A stretch of DNA of 6,492 nt, from positions 52,401 to 58,892 of the forward strand of contig NVTL01000008.1 in the NCBI GenBank assembly GCA_002401565.1. Reading direction: 5' to 3'. The notes beneath the pieces are model-generated. The model did no database searches, was not told where the DNA came from, and saw nothing but the letters and a program-made list of their open reading frames with translations. Shown here in pieces: positions 1 to 5,880 of the stretch (positions within the stretch are counted from its first letter, which is position 1; every line of letters begins with the position of its first letter). A program made the position numbers and the translations under genes. Source of the DNA: Rhodospirillaceae bacterium. Its GTDB lineage: Bacteria > Pseudomonadota > Alphaproteobacteria > Rhodospirillales > Magnetovibrionaceae.

Positions 1-1000
1 ACAGGGTTGCGTTAAATTCCATCAGATTTGCGTAAACTTGGGCCGGAGAGTGTCCTTGCTTAACTTGGGCCTCATAAAACTGCATTCGTTTTGCACTCAC
101 CTCAGATGTTTTTAACTGTAAACTGTCAATGCGTTCATAAAATGCTTTGGCATAGGCAGGGTCACCGCCATTTTTTGGCATTTGGGATTCATGAATACGA
201 AGAAGGTCAGCCCCATTGCCTATAGTTTTAGACATTTTTTCCGCATAGTTTGCATCACTGGCAATGCTTTCAAGCCCATAACGCTCGGGTGCCGACAAGA
301 TGCCATCGTACGCATCTGTCGGGAAAATTGCCGCAGATATTGCGGTGTTAATCATATCCAGATCTTGCTGCTGCATAGACTTATAAAATCCGGGTGAATA
401 AGAATTTGTTGGATCAAGATCACCCTCTGTATAGCGATCAGAAAGATTAAGGTTAAACCTTAGAAGGTCAGCATATATTTGCGCAGGAGGGGTGCCTTTT
501 GCGACCTCTTGTTCGTAAAAGTTTGTTCTTTGCTTTTGAACCTTGAGTACAGGGTTGTTGGGGTCATTGAGTTCATACCCTTTTCCAGGTAGACGTCCGC
601 TCGTCCTAAAATCGTCAAAAACATCATTGGGAATGAGTAGCCCGTCTTGACCGGTTCCTAGAATCTTAGCCTGTTCTGCCGCAAATTCAGGGTCAGTTAC
701 AATGTCGCGAAAATAACGCTTTCTTATTTCCTTGGGGGAATCATGATCGGCAGCAACTATGCTGTTACGCGATTGCTGCGTCTCTTGTGCCTCAGCAATC
801 AATTGCCCCACCACTTCCTTCGATAGGTTGCTGCCTGTGACCCCGGTCACGGGTGCGGCTTTTGCCGTGTTGGCGATATCCGTTTCACCATTTTGAGCCG
901 GAGCCGGTGTTGAGGCCCATTCGTCAGCTTTGTTCTCAGCACCATGTGCCGCTCTTGTAAATAGGGGGGATGTATAGGCTGAACTGTTTTCGACTTGCAT
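1..1000 (-). CDS. Unrecognised repeat protein, N-terminal 333 residues (runs off the left edge)
   Basis: The frame is open from ATG at 1000-998 to the window edge without a stop, so the gene is truncated by the window. AGGAG lies 7 nt before the ATG, which supports this start. There is no signal peptide or membrane segment. Residues 1-90 are low-complexity, rich in Ala/Thr/Ser. Two diverged copies of a unit of about 146 residues follow. Block 1 is near residues 95-123 and 240-269 and shares I..D..(F/Y)A, K, G.G.D and I. Block 2 is near 157-186 and 304-333 and shares R..FYE..V..G..PAQ(I/V)YA.L..FN..L. The second copy reaches the window edge, so more units may follow. The protein is hydrophilic and probably helical. 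It lies 119 bp downstream of the exported-protein gene on the same strand. I do not recognise the family and assign no function. That the frame is coding is well supported by length, the ribosome site and the internal homology. Confidence 0.85.
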   Translation of the reverse strand, partial: MQVENSSAYTSPLFTRAAHGAENKADEWASTPAPAQNGETDIANTAKAAPVTGVTGSNLSKEVVGQLIAEAQETQQSRNSIVAADHDSPKEIRKRYFRDIVTDPEFAAEQAKILGTGQDGLLIPNDVFDDFRTSGRLPGKGYELNDPNNPVLKVQKQRTNFYEQEVAKGTPPAQIYADLLRFNLNLSDRYTEGDLDPTNSYSPGFYKSMQQQDLDMINTAISAAIFPTDAYDGILSAPERYGLESIASDANYAEKMSKTIGNGADLLRIHESQMPKNGGDPAYAKAFYERIDSLQLKTSEVSAKRMQFYEAQVKQGHSPAQVYANLMEFNATL

Positions 1001-1023
1001 GACTATTCTCCTGTATCTGTTTA

Positions 1024-1053
1024 GATATAGTTACATGAGATAGTGGTTTGCAA
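1024..1053 (-). promoter_or_regulatory. Possible sigma70-type promoter of the repeat-protein gene, with inverted repeat over the -35
   Basis: Read on the minus strand, TTGCAA (1053-1048) is followed after 18 nt by TATATC (1029-1024), about 24 nt before the ATG. The arms GATAGT (1039-1044) and ACTATC (1053-1058) form a 6-bp inverted repeat with an 8-nt spacer around the -35 hexamer, so a repressor could act there. Both hexamers are imperfect, and co-transcription from the upstream gene is equally possible. Confidence 0.3.
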
Positions 1054-1078
1054 CTATCGTGCCAGTTGCATTGAAGGC

Positions 1079-1108
1079 GTATGGGTGAGGTCAAAGCCCC
1101 ACCCATAC
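1079..1108 (-). other. Strong 12-bp hairpin between the two minus-strand genes
   Basis: The arms 1079-1090 and 1097-1108 are complementary at 11 of 12 positions, with a 6-nt loop. No T-run follows on either strand, so this is not a canonical intrinsic terminator. It sits 11 nt past the stop codon of the exported-protein gene. It could stabilise that gene's 3' end, act as a partial terminator, or be a processing site that sets different levels of the two products. Confidence 0.55.
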
Positions 1109-1119
1109 CCTGTGACAGC

Positions 1120-1554
1120 CTAGTACTGATAGAAGATTGCAAGTTGATGTCCGCCGCAGACGACTGGTGCAATCAATCGTGTTGGGGCTGAGATAACACC
1201 AACGATGAAGCGCATGCTTTGATTGGCAGAAATGCCACCAGCGGTGAATGAGCCACTTTGAGTAGCAAGTGGCACGGTATTATAACTCGGAATGTCGAGA
1301 TACTGCACGAAGCCCGCCGGGTAACTGAAACAACTTATAGCCCACGAACCGCCAGTCATTATTGCCGTAGAGGGGGTCGATGCTGATGGGTTCGCCCAGC
1401 CGCTAGCGAAACCCCAGTTTGTTTGAGTGATCGTTGGTCCATTGGCTGTGTCGTTCCAACTGCCAACAGCCGCCTGAGCCGGGGCCGAGACGGATATGCC
1501 GACCAGCATGAATGCTGAAACAGCTGCTATTTTTAGAAATGATAGTACTTTCAT
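1120..1554 (-). CDS. Small exported protein of unknown family (144 aa, Sec signal peptide)
   Basis: The N-terminus is a clear Sec signal peptide: Lys2 and Lys8, a hydrophobic core at about 9-22, and SAPAQA giving probable signal peptidase I cleavage after Ala28. The mature part of about 116 residues is rich in Ser, Thr, Gly and aromatics, with few charged residues. It has exactly two cysteines (75 and 133), which could form a disulfide in the periplasm or outside the cell. The last residues alternate hydrophobic positions (138, 140, 142, 144) and end in Tyr, which fits a terminal beta strand. There is no lipobox. AGGGAG lies about 7 nt before the ATG and supports the start. The family is not recognised; a secreted or surface beta-rich protein is inferred. 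It lies divergent to the exporter operon and upstream of the repeat-protein gene. Confidence 0.8.
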   Translation of the reverse strand: MKVLSFLKIAAVSAFMLVGISVSAPAQAAVGSWNDTANGPTITQTNWGFASGWANPSASTPSTAIMTGGSWAISCFSYPAGFVQYLDIPSYNTVPLATQSGSFTAGGISANQSMRFIVGVISAPTRLIAPVVCGGHQLAIFYQY

Positions 1555-1600
1555 TTGTAGTCTCCCTAATTAGATTTTACAATTTTTAGAAGTTAGTAAA

Positions 1601-1631
1601 TGACTCATGCCACTTATGAGTCTATGAGTCA
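1601..1631 (-). repeat. GACTCAT repeat cluster in the 5' leader of the exported-protein gene
   Basis: On the plus strand, TGACTCAT (1601-1608) is inverted relative to two tandem copies of TATGAGTC (1615-1622 and 1623-1630). In the minus-strand leader RNA, either of two GACTCAT copies can pair with the single ATGAGTC. This gives two mutually exclusive hairpins, one with a 7-nt loop and one with a 15-nt loop. The cluster lies downstream of the predicted transcription start. It could equally be an operator with three half-sites. Confidence 0.45.
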
Positions 1632-1652
1632 ATGATTGCAAAAAGCATACAA

Positions 1653-1658
1653 ATTATA
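1653..1658 (-). promoter_or_regulatory. Consensus -10 box (TATAAT) for the exported-protein gene
   Basis: A perfect TATAAT on the minus strand lies about 100 nt before the ATG. Transcription would start near 1646 and give a long leader holding the GACTCAT repeats. The -35 region is weak: TTTTTG at 17-nt spacing, or TTGCGC at only 14 nt. That would fit a promoter needing an activator or an alternative sigma factor. Confidence 0.4.
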
Positions 1659-2050
1659 CCTTAGGGTTGCACGCGCAAAAAGAGCTGATATGGGTCATAT
1701 TATGCCTTACGTGGGAAAAAGATTCCGGGGACTAGGCAAAAAGTTCCTACCTTTAAGGATTAAAATTTAGATTCAGACTATTGAAAATAAAGAATCATTT
1801 TTACAAATACGCACGAAGTGCAGCGTAGTTAATAATCTTTTGATTGTGAATATAGGCTTGAATCATTACACTTTTAGGTTATGTCTTGATGTGTAATGTC
1901 ATCTTTTTTGGCCTAATTTTATCGAAATAATATGTATAAATAAGCTGTAAGTAATCATTGTTTTAAATATGTATAGGTGGCATTACTAATCGTATATGCT
2001 ATTTTAATATTTAAACGTAAATATCAGAAATAAGGTCATGTACGTCCCGT
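1659..2050. other. AT-rich intergenic region between divergent operons
   Basis: This stretch is clearly more AT-rich than the flanking genes, and I see no credible gene on either strand. It must hold the promoter of the adaptor/TolC operon, but no hexamer pair is convincing. The best weak candidate on the plus strand is TTGAAT (1858-1863), then 16 nt, then TATGTC (1880-1885). An inverted repeat at 1864-1898 overlaps that candidate and is listed separately. Confidence 0.6.
1864..1898. repeat. 8-bp perfect inverted repeat, candidate operator
   Basis: CATTACAC (1864-1871) and GTGTAATG (1891-1898) are exact reverse complements separated by 19 nt. The 27-bp centre spacing is compatible with a dimeric regulator bound to half-sites two to three helical turns apart, or with an RNA hairpin. 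It overlaps the best weak plus-strand promoter candidate. No regulator gene is visible nearby. Confidence 0.35.
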
Positions 2051-3505
2051 ATGAATAACTCTGCACAACACCCTAAAACCGTAACGTGGCGCGCTTGGAT
2101 TTCAAGACGGATTTTCAGACGTCCTGTGTCACGGCCTACGTCGCGTTTATGGTTTGGGAGCTTGGGATTGGGCGGTTTGCTGCTGACCTTGTATTTCACC
2201 CTGCCAATATTCACCGTTGGTGGTGGCGAAGCTCTTTCTGGCCCCGCCGCTCAATCAAGCATCATTCGGGTTATGGCACGGCCCTTGGTGCAATCGCTTG
2301 GGGTGGTGGGTAAGGTTGAGCCGGGCAATGTTGTGTCTATCACGGCTCCTTTCGATGGCCCAATCAAAGAAAGCCTTGTGAATTTCGGATCACGGGTTGA
2401 ACGCGGTCAAGTGATGTTGGTTTTGGATGCCGGCGAAGTTGAGCTGCACATGCGCGACGCCGAAGTGAATGCCATTAAGGCCACGCAAAAGGTTGCGGAA
2501 TTGAAAAACTGGGCCAACGGTTCAGAAGTCTTAAGAGCCAAAAATTCCATGCTTTCCGTTCAAATCAGAGTGGATGAACTGACCCGCAAAGAACACGACA
2601 GTAAAACCTTGCTGGTTCGCGGCATCATCCCGCGCAATGAATTTGAGGCGACGGCTAATGAATTGAAAGCCCAAAAATTACAATTGAAAGCGGCGCATCA
2701 GGATTTAGAAGCCGTTTTGAAAAAGGGCGATGGGGAACACCAGTATCTCGCCGCTTTGCAATTGAAGAACGCAACAAAACGCCTTGAAGAATTGCAGCGT
2801 CAAATCGCAGATGGAAATGTTAAGGCCCCGGTGTCTGGGTTGGTGTTGCGGCCCACGGCAACGTCTGGCGGAAAAGATTCAACGCCCGCCGATATTCAAG
2901 TGGGCAGCCGCCTCAGCAAAGGTCAGGCCTTGATGACTGTGGCCGATACCCAAACTTTAAAAATTCGCGCCCAAGTCAATGAGATTGACGTCAACCGTAT
3001 CCATGAAGGCCAAACCGTGCGGGTAACAGGCGATGCCTTTGGCACCACATCTTTGCGGGGCGAAGTTGTGCAAATTTCGGCAGAGGCCAGTGGTTCACGA
3101 TCATCACGTGGCGCCGCCTTTGAAGTTGTGGTGGCGGTGGCGAGCTTAACGCCCGATCAGCGCAAACGCGTGCGCATCGGCATGTCGGCGAACCTGACCA
3201 TTGTTATATATGAAAATGTCCAAGCCGTTGTGGTGCCCGTGGGGGCCGTTCATATTGGGCCCGGCGGCAATTTCGCCATAACCGTTAATCCGACCACACA
3301 CAAACAGACCAATGTTCCCGTTACCATAGGCCGGTCCACCGAAGGCGGTGTTGAAATTTTGGCGGGCCTAAAATCAGGGGACAGCATCGTGGTTGAAGGC
3401 GGGGCGGTTTTGCAACAGCCCTTGCTTGGGTCGGGCCAGCTTGGGATGAGACCGGGTGGTGGCCCACCACAAATGTTAGGGGGGCCGGGTTTTGTCGGGA
3501 TGTGA
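2051..3505 (+). CDS. MacA/HlyD-like periplasmic adaptor (membrane-fusion protein)
   Basis: This is an inner-membrane-anchored adaptor that would bridge an export pump to a TolC channel. In order: an Arg-rich cytoplasmic N-terminus (1-32); one membrane helix (about 33-54); the first half of a lipoyl domain (about 97-126, with APFDGPI and V..GQV); a long helical hairpin (about 130-253); the second lipoyl half (about 255-299, with VKAPVSGLV and G..L..GQ); a beta-barrel (about 301-388); and a membrane-proximal domain (about 391-450) with the GLKSGDSIVVEG signature seen in RND- and ABC-type adaptors. The Gly/Pro-rich tail (456-484) is unusual. Its 484 residues are long for MacA because of the N-terminal extension and the tail. 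The ATG at 2051 lacks a good ribosome site (AAGG is 15 nt away), but an in-frame stop at 2018-2020 and no better codon leave it the best choice. The stop is 22 nt before the preferred start of the channel gene. No pump gene accompanies it here. Confidence 0.9.
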   Translation: MNNSAQHPKTVTWRAWISRRIFRRPVSRPTSRLWFGSLGLGGLLLTLYFTLPIFTVGGGEALSGPAAQSSIIRVMARPLVQSLGVVGKVEPGNVVSITAPFDGPIKESLVNFGSRVERGQVMLVLDAGEVELHMRDAEVNAIKATQKVAELKNWANGSEVLRAKNSMLSVQIRVDELTRKEHDSKTLLVRGIIPRNEFEATANELKAQKLQLKAAHQDLEAVLKKGDGEHQYLAALQLKNATKRLEELQRQIADGNVKAPVSGLVLRPTATSGGKDSTPADIQVGSRLSKGQALMTVADTQTLKIRAQVNEIDVNRIHEGQTVRVTGDAFGTTSLRGEVVQISAEASGSRSSRGAAFEVVVAVASLTPDQRKRVRIGMSANLTIVIYENVQAVVVPVGAVHIGPGGNFAITVNPTTHKQTNVPVTIGRSTEGGVEILAGLKSGDSIVVEGGAVLQQPLLGSGQLGMRPGGGPPQMLGGPGFVGM

Positions 3506-3527
3506 GCGGAAGCCTTCGCCTGTCAAA

Positions 3528-5132
3528 ATGCGTTGGTTGGCTGTTGTCACATATATAGTGTGTATCAGCACAGCCATCCCCGGTCTTGCGCAAGAACAGC
3601 TCGTTCCTGAAAACCCGCCCGAAATGACTTTGGCGGCGGTGGTGGGGCTGGCTTTGCGAAACAATCGCACCATCAAGACGGCTCAGGTGGCCCGCGAAGC
3701 CCAAAATTTCGCCGTGACCTTGCAAGAAAGTTTGTTTGATCCCCAGTTGTCGTTGACCACCGAAGGCACGGTAACAAAGACCCGCCAAAAAACCTACAGC
3801 ACCACTGGTGTCTCCCAAAGCGAAGTTTCCTCATTGGTCAATACGTTGGGCTCTGCGGCGTCACTATCCCCAACGGCAACTTTGAAATCAAAGTACGGGA
3901 CGTCTTATACCCTGCAATGGAACAATTCGTTTGCCCGCACCGTTGATCGTACGGCTGCCTCAAGCCGGCCGACGTTCACCGTCGACCCGGAACTCACCAT
4001 CGTACAGCCTTTGTTGAAAGGCTTTAATCGAAATGTGAACACCGCAAACCTTGAAATTTCTCGATTGAATGAAGAGCTTGGGCGTTTAAGTATGAACAAT
4101 ACAATCGCCCAAGTTATAACGGCGGTGGTCAATGCGTATTGGCAAGTGGTTCTGAATAAAGAACAATTGGCAATTGCGGGTCTTGCGTTGGACCGGGCAC
4201 AGCAGGTTTTGGATATCAACCGTGCCCTCGTCGCATCGGGGCGCATGGCCGAATTGGATATGGTTCAAGCCGAAGCCGATGTCGCGCAAAAAGAATTCAG
4301 CTTAGACGTTGCCGAAAATGTCTATAAAAAAGCCAAAACCAGTCTGATGGCGTTGCTGGCCTTGCCGAAGTTTATTGATTTCACACCGACCCCGATTGGT
4401 GACATTGAACAGGTTGAAATCCCCTTAGGCCTTGCCTTTGGTTTGGCGGAAAGCAATAGGCTTGAACTGACCCAGGCGCAAATCAATCACGCTTTGGCAA
4501 AGATCGCCTTGGTCGTTGCCAAAGACGGAAAAAAATGGGATTTGGATTTAACGGGTAAAATCGGCAGCAACAATACCCGACGACAAATTGAAGATGCGAT
4601 TAAAGGTGTGCCAACGGATAGCCACACCATGTCCATTGGGGTGTCGTTGGTTATTCCGTTTACAAGCCTAACCCCCCAAGCAGAGGTGATCAGTGCCCAA
4701 GGCGCCTTGCAAACGGCAGAGATTAATTTAGGCCAAGTCAAACAGACCGTGCGCATAGATACTCAAGATTCTGTACGGGACGCGAACGCGAATTACCGCC
4801 AATTGCAACTCGCTCAAAAAGCCACAGTCTTAGCCGAAAAGCAATTGGCGGTGGAACGCGACAAACTGGCCATTGGGCGGTCGAGTAACTTCCAAGTTTT
4901 GAGCTACCAAGACACCTTGCGTACGGCTCAGTTAAATGAAGTCTCTGCGCGCGTGGGATACCTAACCTCACTGTCAAATCTTGACCTTGCCTTGGGGACG
5001 ACGCTAGAGACGTGGAACGTTGAGATCACAGATACCAAAGCCCGCGCAACGGATCAATCTCCACAATCTATGCAACGCTTAACAACGCCTCCCGGAACGC
5101 CAAGAGGAGCCCTTCCGCTGCACGGAAGATGA
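3528..5132 (+). CDS. TolC-family outer-membrane efflux/secretion channel
   Basis: This is a trimeric outer-membrane factor with a periplasmic tunnel, the presumed partner of the adaptor just upstream. I chose ATG 3528 (534 aa) over the in-frame TTG at 3492 because the product then begins directly with a signal peptide: Met-Arg, a hydrophobic core, and cleavage near PGLA-Q at residue 21. It is not a lipoprotein. OEP hallmarks are the SLFDPQLSL segment (about 68-75), the QPLLKGF motif (159-165) that opens the first long helix, and two similar halves of heptad-rich helices (about 170-300 and 320-500) with A..D..QAEADVA and N.RQLQLA..A.. patterns. The tail after about residue 505 is Pro/Thr-rich and low-complexity. 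Length is slightly above the usual 450-500. The ribosome site is weak (GGAAG about 15 nt away), so translational coupling to the adaptor is likely. A 6-bp hairpin (5112-5128) lies just before the stop. Confidence 0.9.
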   Translation: MRWLAVVTYIVCISTAIPGLAQEQLVPENPPEMTLAAVVGLALRNNRTIKTAQVAREAQNFAVTLQESLFDPQLSLTTEGTVTKTRQKTYSTTGVSQSEVSSLVNTLGSAASLSPTATLKSKYGTSYTLQWNNSFARTVDRTAASSRPTFTVDPELTIVQPLLKGFNRNVNTANLEISRLNEELGRLSMNNTIAQVITAVVNAYWQVVLNKEQLAIAGLALDRAQQVLDINRALVASGRMAELDMVQAEADVAQKEFSLDVAENVYKKAKTSLMALLALPKFIDFTPTPIGDIEQVEIPLGLAFGLAESNRLELTQAQINHALAKIALVVAKDGKKWDLDLTGKIGSNNTRRQIEDAIKGVPTDSHTMSIGVSLVIPFTSLTPQAEVISAQGALQTAEINLGQVKQTVRIDTQDSVRDANANYRQLQLAQKATVLAEKQLAVERDKLAIGRSSNFQVLSYQDTLRTAQLNEVSARVGYLTSLSNLDLALGTTLETWNVEITDTKARATDQSPQSMQRLTTPPGTPRGALPLHGR

Positions 5133-5161
5133 GCGAGAAATGTACAAAAAAGAGCTCGTGA
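5129..5161 (+). other. ATGA-coupled micro-ORF with an A AAA AAG heptamer
   Basis: The ATG at 5129 overlaps the TolC stop as ATGA, the usual geometry of translational coupling, but its frame stops after ten codons at 5159-5161. The frame runs through ACA AAA AAG (5144-5152), an in-frame slippery heptamer of the type used in dnaX and IS3-family genes. A -1 shift would extend it to TAA at 5212-5214. Loss of one A would extend it to TGA at about 5243. It is either a decayed third gene or chance; I see no family match. Confidence 0.25.
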
Positions 5162-5293
5162 CCTTGGGGTGCGTTCAGAGCAAGGATTTACCTTGGCAGA
5201 AGCCTCAAAAATAAAGCAACTAGGGGCTATTTTTCCGACTTGAAAGCCATCTTTACTTTCTTACGCGTACAGGCTAAAAATCGACTATCTTTT

Positions 5294-5340
5294 GGATTGA
5301 AAATCCGCGTGCCGGTGGTTCAAATCCGCCCCGAGCATCA
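5294..5340 (+). pseudogene. 3' half of a tRNA gene, best match tRNA-Phe (GAA); likely att-site remnant
   Basis: The segment reads as the anticodon loop TTGAAAA (5297-5303, anticodon GAA at 5299-5301), 3' anticodon strand TCCGC, variable loop GTGCC (5309-5313), T-stem GGTGG/CCGCC (5314-5318 with 5326-5330), T-loop TTCAAAT (5319-5325) and acceptor-like CCGAGCA then TCA. Upstream there is no D-arm and no matching 5' acceptor strand, so the 5' half is missing. The acceptor end looks one base short and has TCA in place of CCA, so it is decayed. A 3' tRNA half followed by a terminator is typical of the copy displaced when an integrative element inserts into a tRNA gene. The Phe identity rests on the anticodon and the variable-loop resemblance. 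Confidence 0.6.
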
Positions 5341-5346
5341 TTATTC

Positions 5347-5381
5347 AAAAGGCCTTGGCAGTGCTGTTGTGGCCTTTTTTT
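5347..5381 (+). terminator. Intrinsic terminator behind the tRNA remnant
   Basis: AAAAGGCC (5347-5354) pairs perfectly with GGCCTTTT (5371-5378). The T-run continues to 5381. The 16-nt loop can add a short inner CAG/CTG pairing. It probably once ended the tRNA transcript and now would also stop readthrough from the adaptor/TolC operon. Confidence 0.8.
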
Positions 5382-5425
5382 AATACCTTCTCAAATAAAT
5401 GTGTAACTCAAACAGGCGAAAACCA

Positions 5426-5830
5426 ATGCAAACCTTCAAACTCACCCCCAAGCCTAGAAGCGATTATCGCTTGGAAGTTAAAGAGATTAAGAAAAGATGC
5501 ACGCTTGAAAAGCATGGATATCGCCATAACAAAATCGTTTATGGCTTTTGTGAAAAATTGCCGGATTTGACAGAGCTTCAATCTCTGGGTTTAAATATTG
5601 AAGAAATTGACTTTGATAAGGCTCAGATGAACCTGATGAATGGCCTGATTGGGCGCGGGCGCGCAAAATCGAAAATCGACCACATTAAATATGAACGCGA
5701 AGAAAACGGTACAGAGAATGAGGCCGAAGAAGCTGACGTAGAGCAGAAGTTGGCGGACTTAAACAACTCTATTCAAGCCGCCAAAGAAGCGCTGGGCATT
5801 ACAGGCGTCCTCAAAGTATTAAAGTTTTAG
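5426..5830 (+). CDS. Unrecognised charged protein, 134 aa
   Basis: I prefer ATG 5426 to the in-frame ATG 5399 because AGG lies about 9 nt before it, while nothing resembling a ribosome site precedes 5399. The product is a soluble, highly charged protein with no signal peptide or membrane helix. The N-terminal half is basic and contains an EKHGYRHNKIVYGFCEKLPDL segment broken by two cysteines (25 and 42). A Gly/Arg-rich stretch (GLIGRGRAK, 73-81) follows. Residues 89-105 are strongly acidic, and the end (about 105-134) looks helical. No family is recognised. It follows the terminator behind the tRNA remnant and precedes the RRM gene by 50 bp on the same strand, so the two may share readthrough transcripts. 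A nucleic-acid-related role would be a guess from the basic patches and neighbour. Confidence 0.75.
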   Translation: MQTFKLTPKPRSDYRLEVKEIKKRCTLEKHGYRHNKIVYGFCEKLPDLTELQSLGLNIEEIDFDKAQMNLMNGLIGRGRAKSKIDHIKYEREENGTENEAEEADVEQKLADLNNSIQAAKEALGITGVLKVLKF

Positions 5831-5843
5831 CTTAAGACGATGC

Positions 5844-5849
5844 TATAGT
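5844..5849 (+). promoter_or_regulatory. Extended -10 promoter of the RRM gene
   Basis: TGCTATAGT at 5841-5849 gives an extended -10 (TG, one base, TATAGT) about 31 nt before the RRM start. The -35 region inside the previous gene's end is poor, which an extended -10 can offset. The AAGAC/GTCTT arms that flank it (5834-5838 and 5848-5852) form a small inverted repeat. Confidence 0.4.
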
Positions 5850-5880
5850 CTTCTTCTCACTTATTTTTATCGGAGCCAAA

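Noticed and set aside
182..397. Plus-strand ORF of 71 codons
   Set aside because: It is antisense to the long repeat-protein frame, has no ribosome site and resembles no protein.
936..1172. Minus-strand ORF of 78 codons spanning the gap between the two left genes
   Set aside because: It overlaps the end of the exported-protein gene and the start of the repeat-protein gene in another frame and crosses the 12-bp hairpin. Both real genes have better starts.
3492..3527. TTG start at 3492 for the TolC gene
   Set aside because: It adds 12 polar residues before the signal peptide and overlaps the adaptor's end. ATG 3528 gives a normal signal peptide.
3321..3818. Minus-strand ORF of 165 codons across the adaptor/TolC junction
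   Set aside because: It is antisense to two strongly supported genes, and its composition is that of a shadow frame.
5162..5240. Terminator directly after TolC (CCTTG/CAAGG pairings and the T-run at 5229-5235)
   Set aside because: The stems are only 3-5 bp, and none sits directly before the T-run. The strong terminator is at 5347-5381.
5281..5340. Complete tRNA or tmRNA gene
   Set aside because: There is no D-arm, no 5' acceptor strand and no tag-peptide region upstream; only a tRNA 3' half is present.
5162..5383. Plus-strand open frame of about 73 codons across the tRNA remnant and terminator
   Set aside because: It has no ATG or ribosome site, and it runs through an obvious tRNA T-arm and a terminator hairpin.
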